Assembly: GCF_014204895.1 (NCBI RefSeq)
Contig: NZ_JACHMF010000001.1
Location: 310,001 to 374,000, forward strand
DNA: 64,000 bases
Reading direction: 5' to 3'
DNA from: Paractinoplanes abujensis
GTDB lineage: Bacteria; Actinomycetota; Actinomycetes; Mycobacteriales; Micromonosporaceae
Each line of letters opens with the position of its first letter. Position 1 is the first letter of the stretch. Under the pieces are notes generated by a model. The model made no database searches. It worked only from the letters and a program-made list of their open reading frames with translations, and was not told the DNA's origin. The translations under genes were made by a program, and so were the position numbers. Below are positions 1 through 7,092 of the stretch, piece by piece.

Positions 1-858
1 GCCGCGAAGATCTGGTTCCGGGCGCTCGACGCGTACTTCGTCTCGAACACCGGCTACGTGAACACGACCACGCCGGCCAACACCGCCCGCGCCTACTCGC
101 TGGCCGCCGCCACCGACCTGTACGGCCTGTGCAGCGCCGAGTACAAGGCCGTGCAGACCGCGTGGACCTCGGTCAACGTGGCCGGCAACGACGAGGAATG
201 CTATGACGGCAACGCCTTCGCGCTGACCCTGTCCGCCGACAACGCCGCAGTCGGCCCCGGCGAGTCCACGACCGTCACGGCGACCACCGCAGTGGTCAAC
301 GGCGAGGCCGAGGAGATCACCTTCAGCGCCGGCGCCACCCCGGCCGGTGTGACCGTCTCGTTCGAGCCGGCCACCGTCACGGCGGGGGAGTCGACCACGA
401 TCACCGTGAGCGCCGCCCCGGACGCCACCCGGACCAGCGGCCCGGTCACCATCACCGCGACCGCGGCCTCGCTGACCCGCTCGAAGCCGCTGACCGTCAA
501 GGTCGGCAGCGTCGCGGCCTGCACCGTCACCAACGCCACGGCCGTGCCGATCCCCGACCTGACCACGGTCACCAGCGAGGTCGAGCTGGGCCAGTGCGCG
601 GCCACCCCGTCCACTGCCAGCTCGGTCGACGTGAAGATCCAGCACACGTACATCGGTGACCTGGTGGTCAGCCTGATCGCCCCCGACGGCACGGCCTACG
701 TGCTGCACAACCGGGCCGGCGGTGGCACCGACAACATCGACCAGAGCTACCCGGTCGACCTGTCGTCGGAGACCGCCAACGGCAAGTGGACCCTGCGCGT
801 GCAGGACGCGGCCCGCGCCGACACCGGCACCCTGACCAGCTGGACCCTCTCCGTCTAG
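1..858 (+). CDS. Secreted M4 (thermolysin-like) metalloprotease, C-terminal part
   Basis: The 5' end lies before the window; 285 codons are open from base 1 and end at TAG. The first ~65 residues (AKIWFRALDAYF, then AARAYS-like helices ending DLYG and AVQTAW) match the C-terminal helical domain of M4 peptidases. The catalytic HExxH part would lie upstream and is not visible. Residues ~75-165 are an Ig-like, Thr/Val-rich domain with two PGEST/AGEST turns. Residues ~170-285 are a proprotein-convertase P domain (IQHTYIGDLVVSLIAPDGT, later GKWTLRVQD and the final LTSWTLSV). M4 plus P domain is a common layout of actinomycete extracellular neutral proteases, where the P domain aids folding or substrate binding. 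A strong hairpin terminator follows 15 bp after the stop. Confidence 0.85.
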   Translation, partial: AAKIWFRALDAYFVSNTGYVNTTTPANTARAYSLAAATDLYGLCSAEYKAVQTAWTSVNVAGNDEECYDGNAFALTLSADNAAVGPGESTTVTATTAVVNGEAEEITFSAGATPAGVTVSFEPATVTAGESTTITVSAAPDATRTSGPVTITATAASLTRSKPLTVKVGSVAACTVTNATAVPIPDLTTVTSEVELGQCAATPSTASSVDVKIQHTYIGDLVVSLIAPDGTAYVLHNRAGGGTDNIDQSYPVDLSSETANGKWTLRVQDAARADTGTLTSWTLSV

Positions 859-873
859 CCTCCTCCTGATCGG

Positions 874-901
874 GCCCGCTCCTCAACGACGAGGGGCGGG
901 C
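874..901 (+). terminator. Intrinsic terminator of the metalloprotease gene
   Basis: GCCCGCTCCTC, a 6-base loop, then GAGGGGCGGGC: an 11-bp stem with one G-T pair, followed by TCTTC. It lies 15 bp after the protease stop and immediately before the GH30 remnant. Confidence 0.75.
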
Positions 902-930
902 TCTTCGCTGCCCACCCCGCCGGCGCCACT

Positions 931-2047
931 GCCGCCGACTACGGCGCCTGGCAGGGCTGGCGCAACCCCGACCCGGCGACGACCGCCTGGAACTGGAACG
1001 CCGACGCCAAGCAGCGCGCCGCCCCGGGTCAAGGCGGCCCAGCGCGGCGCGATCACCGAACTGTTCGCCAATTCCCCGATGTGGTGGATGTGCCTCAACC
1101 ACAACCCGTCCGGGGCAGCCGACGGCGGCCTGAACCTGCAGTCGTGGAACCACACCCAGCACGCCGCGCACCTCGCGATCGTGGCGCGCCGGGCCCGCGA
1201 CAACTGGGGCGTCACTTTCCGCAGCGTGGACCCGTTCAACGAGCCGTCCTCGACCTGGTGGCGCGCCGACGGCACCCAGGAGGGCTGCTTCATCGGCGCC
1301 ACCACTCAGCGCAGCGTCCTGGCCCAGCTCCGGTCGGAGCTGGACCGCCAGGGCCTGACCGGCGTCACGATCGCCGCCTCCGACGAGACCAACTACGACG
1401 TCGCCCGCAGCACCTTCGCCGGCTTCGACTCGGCCACCCGTGCCCTGATCGGCCAGGTCAACGTGCACGGCTATCAAGGTTCGGGCGGCCGCCGCGACCT
1501 GCTCCTCACCGACGTCCGCGCGGCCGGCAAGGTGCTCTGGAACTCCGAGACCGGCGACGGCGACGGCACCGGGCTGATCCTCGCCGCCAACCTGTGCCTG
1601 GACTGGCGCTGGCTGCACCCCACGGCCTGGGTCTACTGGCAGGTGATGGACTCGAGCGCCGGCTGGGGCCTGATCCGCTACGACGGCGGCACGCTGACCG
1701 CCGGGCCGATCGAGACCAAGCTGTACGTCCTGGCCCAGTTCACCCGCCACATCCGGCCCGGCATGCGCGTCATCGACACCGGCGTGGGCTACGCGGCCGC
1801 CGCCTACGACCGGTCGGCCCGCCGGTTGGTCGTCGTCGCCGTCAACACCGGCGCCGCGCAGACCATCGCCCTCGACCTGTCCCGCTTCGGCCGGACCGCC
1901 GGCCCGGTTACCCGCTGGACCACCGTCCCCGCCGCCACCGACCGCTACACCTCCCGCACCGACCTGCAGATCACCGACAAGACCGTCCGCGCTTCCTTCC
2001 CCGCCGCGTCCGTCCCGACCATCCAGATCGACGATGTGACCCTTTAG
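931..2047 (+). pseudogene. Decayed GH30-family glycosidase (endo-beta-1,6-galactanase-like)
   Basis: From 1079 the reading encodes a clear GH30 core: FANSPMWWM, NHNPSGAADGG, VDPFNEPSSTWW (acid/base Glu) and VLWNSETGDGDG (nucleophile Glu), then a C-terminal beta-sandwich ending TIQIDDVTL. Upstream the protein continues in another frame: 931-1023 encodes ADYGAWQGW joined directly to RNPDPATTAWNWNADAKQRAA. In intact family members a DYGTWEGW-type start is followed by ~70 residues (GTSLAWWA and onward) before the WNW...QRA segment, so these are missing. One extra base near 1024 then shifts the frame. No start codon or signal peptide lies between the terminator and 931. I read this as a gene with a lost 5' end, an internal deletion and a frameshift. 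A shortened product from the ATG at 1079 is possible but would lack the first strands of the barrel. Its stop overlaps the convergent WGR gene by 4 bp. Confidence 0.65.
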
Positions 2048-3465
2048 AGCAAACGACGAATCTCCCCGTACGTCCGGTAGAAGCCTCCGCGGGCGGCCTC
2101 CCGCACACCCGTCACGACGTAACGGCTGCCGCGCTCGCGGATTCCCTTGGGGAACTGCACCTGCCAGTCGCGGTGATAGCCGCCGCTGACCACCCGGATC
2201 CGCAGGCGGCCACCCTCCTCGACGCACTCGACGACCACCCCGCCGTCGACGTCGTGGATCACCTCGACAGCGGTCGACGGCGCGACGGCGGGCATGCGCG
2301 GCGGCGCCTTGACGTCGATCGGCTCGGGAATCGTGCCCGTCACCGCCGACTGAACGGCCGCCTCGCTCGCGTCGATGCATGCCAACGCGCCGTTAGTGGT
2401 GACGATGTAGAGCCGCTCGTCGCGATATTGCATCGAGTAGGCCGAGCCGCAGCCCGTGCCGAGCTTCCACAGCCGGGTGCCGCTGACGTCGAAACAGTAG
2501 ATCGACGAACTGCTGTCGCCGGCGAACACGTAACGCCCGTCCTTGGACGTGGCGCACGAGTAGACCGGGGCATCACAGCGATACGTCTGCCGGTGTGTGC
2601 CGTTCTTACCCAGCTCGACCACCTGCCGGGTCGCCGTGCCCGCGTAGAGCGTGTCGCGCTCCTGCCACCCGAACAGCACCGCGCCGGTCGGGGTGTTCCA
2701 CAATTCCTTCCCCGTACGCCAGTCGTAGCTCGTGACGCCGTTGGAGTGGCCGTGATGCACGGCGTCGGCGTCGCAGCGGACCATCCACGCCGAACTGCCC
2801 CGGCCCGGGCGACGCCAGAGGAACTCGTCCTCGTGGTCGATCGTCGCGATGCCGCCGCCGGAGTCGGAGACGCCGAGCACGCCGTCGTGGATGTCGAGCC
2901 AGTAGATGTCGATCGACGGGTCGATCCGGTAGGCCAGCCGCGGCACCTTGCCCGACAGGTCGTAGACGTTGCCGTCGTCGCAGCCTGCGTAGATCCAGCC
3001 CGCGTCGGCGACGATGCACTTCACGCCGTCGGGCAGCCGGAACTGCTGCAGCACCTCGGCGCCGTGGCTGAGCGTTGTGATCAGGCCACTCTCGTTGCCG
3101 ACCATGCACACGTCGTCGTCGACGAAGATGCCGAAGGCGGGGCTGCCCGAGTCGTAGCGCCACAGGATCGGGGCGCGCGTGGCCGTCGAGCGGGTGCTGA
3201 CGATCTGACGCCGGGACACCGCGCGTTTCTGCCGGCCGCCCGGCACCGCCGGGGCGTACCCCTTGCGGACCTTTTCCCCGATCTTCTTGGACGCCTCGGC
3301 CCGCGCCTTGTCGTTGGTGGTGAACGACGACTGCTTGACCTGCCCCCGATCGCCGATGCGCCCGTACCGGATCGTCAGGTCCACGCCGTCGACGGTCACC
3401 TCATAGAACTTGTGCGCGCTTCCGGAGTCTTCGGAGAGCTCGAGGTACGTCGTCTCGGCCGGCAT
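2044..3465 (-). CDS. WGR-domain protein with PQQ/WD-like beta-propeller
   Basis: 473 aa from the ATG at 3465, chosen because AAAGGTGG sits 7 nt upstream; an in-frame start at 3528 would add 21 residues without a good site. Residues ~5-75 form a WGR domain (TYLELSEDS, KFYEVTVDG, IRYGRIGDRGQVKQSSF), a nucleic-acid or protein-binding fold known from PARPs and from bacterial proteins such as MolR. A basic linker (~75-100) follows. The rest (~105-395) repeats short beta segments with CxxGDSSSSIYCFD and GLITTLSHGAEVLQQF patterns, resembling a PQQ or WD propeller. A C-terminal ~75-residue beta-rich tail has no assigned family. There is no signal peptide, so it is probably cytoplasmic. Its role is unknown. 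The gene is convergent with the GH30 remnant, with overlapping stops. Confidence 0.8.
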   Translation of the reverse strand: MPAETTYLELSEDSGSAHKFYEVTVDGVDLTIRYGRIGDRGQVKQSSFTTNDKARAEASKKIGEKVRKGYAPAVPGGRQKRAVSRRQIVSTRSTATRAPILWRYDSGSPAFGIFVDDDVCMVGNESGLITTLSHGAEVLQQFRLPDGVKCIVADAGWIYAGCDDGNVYDLSGKVPRLAYRIDPSIDIYWLDIHDGVLGVSDSGGGIATIDHEDEFLWRRPGRGSSAWMVRCDADAVHHGHSNGVTSYDWRTGKELWNTPTGAVLFGWQERDTLYAGTATRQVVELGKNGTHRQTYRCDAPVYSCATSKDGRYVFAGDSSSSIYCFDVSGTRLWKLGTGCGSAYSMQYRDERLYIVTTNGALACIDASEAAVQSAVTGTIPEPIDVKAPPRMPAVAPSTAVEVIHDVDGGVVVECVEEGGRLRIRVVSGGYHRDWQVQFPKGIRERGSRYVVTGVREAARGGFYRTYGEIRRLL

Positions 3466-3687
3466 TCGGGGGCCACCTTTCGCAGCACTGATTTCGATGG
3501 CCCCGAAGCTAGCGTCCGGGTACGACAAAATTCAGCCGGGTCCACACAGGACGTCGTCACGGGTCGGGCCGAGCGGCAGCGCGATGAGCGTGGCTGCCAG
3601 CAGTGCCGCCACTGCGACAGGTCGGACGGCCCGGCCCCACCTTGACATCGCGTGGGAGCGTGCCCACACTGCATGGACATCTATCTA

Positions 3688-3701
3688 TGTGAACGATAAC
3701 A
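3688..3701. promoter_or_regulatory. Possible LacI-type operator upstream of the beta-helix gene
   Basis: TGTGAACGATAACA is an imperfect palindrome (10 of 14 positions symmetric) centred on CG, 21 bp before the ATG at 3723. LacI-family sites with a central CG are typical of actinomycete carbohydrate genes. The rest of the 3466-3722 gap between the two divergent genes shows nothing else I can assign. Confidence 0.35.
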
Positions 3702-3722
3702 GCATGCGAAAAGGATTCTGAG

Positions 3723-5327
3723 ATGGACAAACCGCGTCGATGGCGGGCCGCCCTGATCGGTCTCGTCGTCACGATGCCGGCCGGCGCCGGGGTGCTCGTC
3801 GGCCTGCCCACGGCCCAGGCGGCCACGGTCAGTACCGCCGCCTGGTACGTGCTGGTCAACCGCAACAGCGGCAAGGCGATGGACGTCTACAACCGGGCCA
3901 CCCATGCCGGGGCCGGCATCGCCCAGTTCACCCGCAACGACGGCAACTGGCAGCAATGGCAGTTCGTCGACGCGGGCAGCGGCTACTACAAAATCAAGAG
4001 CCGGCACAGCGGGCTGGTGCTCGAACTGCCCAACGCCACCGACGGCACCCAGCTGATCCAGAACACCGACAACGGCACGACCCGGCAGCATTTCACGCTG
4101 AAGGATTCCGCCGGGGGATACGTGCGGCTGCTGAATCGGCACAGCGGCAAGGCCGTGGAGACGTGGGAATGGTCCACCGCGGACGGTGCGATCGTCGCGC
4201 AATACGGTGACCTCGACGGCGCCAATCAGCAATGGCAACTGGTGCAGGTAGGCAGCGGCGGTTCCGCCGGCGGCTGCGGCTCGGGCACGTTCCAGTCCGA
4301 GGTGACCGTCAGCGGCAGCACCTGGACGGCGCGCAACGCCTCCGGGGCGAGCGTTTACAGCGGCACCGACTTCCGCGCGGCGGTGCAGGCCGGAATCGGC
4401 AGCCTCACGGCCGGGCGCACGTCGATCCAGCGCGTTGTCGTACGCGGCAACGGCTCGATGACCGCGGGCAGCCGCATCTCCCTGGCCTCGTACACGTCGC
4501 TCTCGGTCTGCGGCACCATCAACGTGACCGGCTTCGGCAGCGGTGACTACGCGCCCATTTACGCCCGCGGCGTCAGCGCCATTGAGGTGCCTTATCTGAA
4601 CGTCACGGGCGCGCCGATCTACGGCATTTTCCTGCGCAACGTGACCAACGTGTGGCTCGGCCAGATCGACATGCGGCTCAGCGCCGGCCTCGGGGTGCGC
4701 ATCGACAATCGCGGCGACACCAGCCAGTGGACCCGCAACGTCAAAGTCGATTCCGTGTACGTCTCCGGGGCGTCCTCACACGCGATGGAGACGTACGGGG
4801 TCGACGGCATCACCATCGGCACCGTGACCGCGCGCAACGTCGGCGAATCGGGCCTGCTGCTCAACCAGACCATCAACGCCACGGTCGGCACCGTCGACGC
4901 GGAGAACGCCGGCGCCGGTACGGGTTATGCCGCCTTCCGGATGGCCAACCGCAACGGCCGGGTCGGCGACGCGTACCCGAACACCGTCAAGGTCGGCACC
5001 GTGAAGGCGCGCGGCGGCGGCCGGGGCATCTTCTGCGTCTCGGAAAGCGGCGGTGCGACCATCGACCGGGTCGACATCGCCAACACGGGCAACAATTCCG
5101 TGCTCGTCGAGAACTGCTACAACGTCGTGATCGCCGGGGTCTCCGGCACGATCAGCGGCGGCGGCGAGGTCCGGATCGCGGCCCGCGCGGAGTTCGCCCC
5201 GTCGTCGGGCATCAGCTTCCGCAACCTGACGGTCGCCAACACGAACATCACGTGGAGCCCGTGCGCGGGAAGCAACAACACGATCAGCAATGTGACGCGG
5301 TCGAATTCCACGCTCACCTGGTGTTGA
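3723..5327 (+). CDS. Secreted ricin-B lectin + right-handed beta-helix protein
   Basis: 534 aa, ATG preceded by AAAAGGATT. Residues 1-34 are a Sec signal (basic start, hydrophobic core, cleavage near AQA-ATVS). Residues ~38-175 are a ricin-type/CBM13-like trefoil with three QxW-type units (NWQQWQFVD, TRQHFTLKD, NQQWQLVQ) and repeated NRHSGKA/NRNSGKA turns, suggesting carbohydrate binding. After a Gly/Ser linker, residues ~185-534 form a parallel beta-helix made of short NVTNVWLGQIDMRL- and GVDGITIGTVTARNVG-type coils, as in pectate lyases and GH28-like enzymes. Several Cys (SVCGT, GIFCVSES, VENCYN, final TWC) may form disulfides in the secreted form. The enzymatic family and catalytic residues are not certain, so activity (lyase or hydrolase) is left open. 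A LacI-like site precedes it. Confidence 0.82.
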   Translation: MDKPRRWRAALIGLVVTMPAGAGVLVGLPTAQAATVSTAAWYVLVNRNSGKAMDVYNRATHAGAGIAQFTRNDGNWQQWQFVDAGSGYYKIKSRHSGLVLELPNATDGTQLIQNTDNGTTRQHFTLKDSAGGYVRLLNRHSGKAVETWEWSTADGAIVAQYGDLDGANQQWQLVQVGSGGSAGGCGSGTFQSEVTVSGSTWTARNASGASVYSGTDFRAAVQAGIGSLTAGRTSIQRVVVRGNGSMTAGSRISLASYTSLSVCGTINVTGFGSGDYAPIYARGVSAIEVPYLNVTGAPIYGIFLRNVTNVWLGQIDMRLSAGLGVRIDNRGDTSQWTRNVKVDSVYVSGASSHAMETYGVDGITIGTVTARNVGESGLLLNQTINATVGTVDAENAGAGTGYAAFRMANRNGRVGDAYPNTVKVGTVKARGGGRGIFCVSESGGATIDRVDIANTGNNSVLVENCYNVVIAGVSGTISGGGEVRIAARAEFAPSSGISFRNLTVANTNITWSPCAGSNNTISNVTRSNSTLTWC

Positions 5328-5355
5328 TCGGCGCCGCCGGGGGCAAGTCCGGAGC

Positions 5356-5787
5356 ATGAGCCGATTGACGCGAGCACTCGGGCAGGCGGCCCTCGGCGGT
5401 GTGTTGCTCACCGCCGGGGCCGGCCACCTGACCACGCAGCGCAGGGAATTCCAGGCCCAGGTCCCGTCCTGGTTCCCGGCCGACCCGGACAAGGTGGTGC
5501 TGGCCTCCGGCGTGGTCGAACTGGCGATCGGCACGGCCCTGCTGGCCACCTGGAAACAACCGGCCCGCGGCCTGCTCGGCAAGGCGGTGGCCGCCTTCTT
5601 CGTCGGTGTCTTCCCCGGCAACATCGCCCAATTCGTCGAACGCAAGGACGGTTTCGGCCTCGACACCGACACCAAGCGCGCGCTGCGTCTGCTGGGCCAG
5701 CCCGCACTGGTCGCCTGGGCCCTCGCCGCCACCCGCCCGGCCGGCCCCGCTCCGGCGTCTCGGCGCCAAGAGGCCGGCCTTACCTAG
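5356..5787 (+). CDS. DoxX-like small membrane protein
   Basis: 143 aa; ATG with GGAGC directly upstream, 28 bp after the beta-helix gene. Hydrophobic segments lie at ~8-26 (ALGGVLLTAGAGHL), ~46-65 (VVLASGVVELAIGTALLATW), ~72-90 (LLGKAVAAFFVGVFPGNIAQF) and ~108-125. The early GxxHL motif, the ELxxG in the second helix and the FPGNIAQF segment match DoxX-family proteins. DoxX family members are four-helix membrane proteins linked variously to quinol/redox or thiol stress systems; no specific role is visible here. Confidence 0.75.
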   Translation: MSRLTRALGQAALGGVLLTAGAGHLTTQRREFQAQVPSWFPADPDKVVLASGVVELAIGTALLATWKQPARGLLGKAVAAFFVGVFPGNIAQFVERKDGFGLDTDTKRALRLLGQPALVAWALAATRPAGPAPASRRQEAGLT

Positions 5788-5883
5788 AAAGCCCCCGCAA
5801 TTCCGGCCGATGTGCTCATCGGCCACCCCGATGGTCCCGGCTTCGTCCGGCGGCAGCTGAACCCCGAGCAGGCGGCGCTGGCC

Positions 5884-6747
5884 CTATTGCTGGTCGAAGG
5901 TCGGGTAGCCGAGACGTTTGACCAGGTCACCGGTGGCTTTGTTGAAGGCCTCGTAGATGTCGTCGTCGAAGTGGTTGGCCCAGTCGCCGGGCTGGCCTTT
6001 GCGGTAGTGGGAGACCGTGGCTGTGCCCTGGCGTTCGTTCATTTTGGTGAAGCTGTAGCGGTCGAGCACCGTGGCCAGGTCGTCGGTGGGCAAATTGATG
6101 CCGCAGTGGCGCAGCAGCGCTTCCATCTCGGTGGCCTGGTGTTCGCCGGTCAGGTCCTCGTATTTGACCAGGCGCACCTCGTCGGAGGCGGGCGCGTCGA
6201 TCCACGAGCGGATGGCGCCGAATCGGTTCTTCCGGGCCATGTCGCCGATCAGCCAGAGCAGGCCTTCCTTGCGCGGTTTTTCGAGCAGCACTTTGCGCAC
6301 TTCGAGCACGTCACCCATCGGGCCGTGCGAGTTGCGCGTGGAGAAGTAGCTCGACACCACCATGTCGCGCGGGTCGCGCATGACGAAGAATGCTCGATAC
6401 TTCTCCGGCTTCGGCATCTTGTCGAACCGGGGCCGGGGGAAGAACAGCGACAGCCCGATCCGCTGGGACGGCACCACACGCGGGTGTTTCCAGTTGTAGA
6501 AGCGCGGGTCGTACGTCAGCAGGCCGGAATGGCGGTAGACGAGCGGGTCGCTGAACACCGCCTTGATCCACTGGCTGGCGGTCTTGCGGACCGCGCAGTG
6601 GTAGACGTTCTCGAACTCGCTTCGGGTTTCCACCGGCACGGTGATCCGCAGTTTGGTGTTGTACGCCTCGAGTTGCGCACGGCGGGCCAGAACGCGCACC
6701 GGCTCCGGCGTGCGTTGCTTGGCGAGCATGACAGCGCTGTTCAACAT
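5884..6747 (-). CDS. PAPS-dependent sulfotransferase
   Basis: 287 aa. The 5'-phosphosulfate loop is at ~52-66 (CAVRKTASQWIKAVF), the 3'-phosphate-binding segment at ~123-137 (FVMRDPRDMVVSSYF, with the RDPRD core) and the C-terminal RKGxxGDW motif at ~254-262 (YRKGQPGDW). These are the standard signatures of cytosolic-type sulfotransferases that transfer sulfate from PAPS to a hydroxyl or amine. The substrate cannot be inferred. It stands alone, with divergent or convergent neighbours unrelated to sulfur assimilation. AAAGGA lies 14 nt before the ATG, rather far, so a start at the next Met (residue 7) is possible. Confidence 0.85.
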   Translation of the reverse strand: MLNSAVMLAKQRTPEPVRVLARRAQLEAYNTKLRITVPVETRSEFENVYHCAVRKTASQWIKAVFSDPLVYRHSGLLTYDPRFYNWKHPRVVPSQRIGLSLFFPRPRFDKMPKPEKYRAFFVMRDPRDMVVSSYFSTRNSHGPMGDVLEVRKVLLEKPRKEGLLWLIGDMARKNRFGAIRSWIDAPASDEVRLVKYEDLTGEHQATEMEALLRHCGINLPTDDLATVLDRYSFTKMNERQGTATVSHYRKGQPGDWANHFDDDIYEAFNKATGDLVKRLGYPTFDQQ

Positions 6748-7092
6748 CGTCCGAGCCCGTGTCCTTTGCGTACGAAATCGCGGGTTCGCTGGCTAAATGA
6801 TCTTGATCCGAGTGGCGTCCAAAGACCTTATAACAAAATCGATCGAAATAGAGAACATGACGCCTGGGAGGTTGCTGAAAGCGCAAGCCCCCGGGAGAGG
6901 TAACGAGGCAGGGGGTGGAGTCGCTCCGCATACCAGCCGATAGCACCGTGGAGAACTGGCAGTAGGAAGGCGGCGGCAGCCGAGCATGGCTGCCGGCGCC
7001 ACGAGCAGCGGACGGGCCAACCGGCGTGTGGACCAGTCGGTACACGGCGGGCGAGGGTCGTGCGGTTCAAAGCTGGGCGCGCGCCCGGCAGG
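6748..7092. other. Intergenic region upstream of the sulfotransferase
   Basis: 345 bp without a supported gene. Bases 6780-6860 are much more AT-rich than the surroundings (CTTATAACAAAATCGATCG), fitting the promoter region of the leftward sulfotransferase gene. Short open frames on both strands lack coding-type third-position bias. No riboswitch, tRNA or clear terminator was recognised. Confidence 0.5.

Noticed and set aside
668..2380. Long minus-strand frame of 570 codons over the protease end and GH30 remnant
   Set aside because: It is the complement of real coding DNA; residues are Arg/Gly/Ala-rich with no motifs, and the plus strand holds P-domain and GH30 signatures.
1081..3645. Plus-strand frame of 854 codons
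   Set aside because: Shadow of the GH30 remnant and of the minus-strand WGR gene; only Arg/Pro-rich low-complexity residues.
6748..7092. Riboswitch upstream of the sulfotransferase
   Set aside because: The GC-rich 6870-6960 part was compared by eye with c-di-AMP, c-di-GMP, cobalamin and SAM consensus features; none fit.
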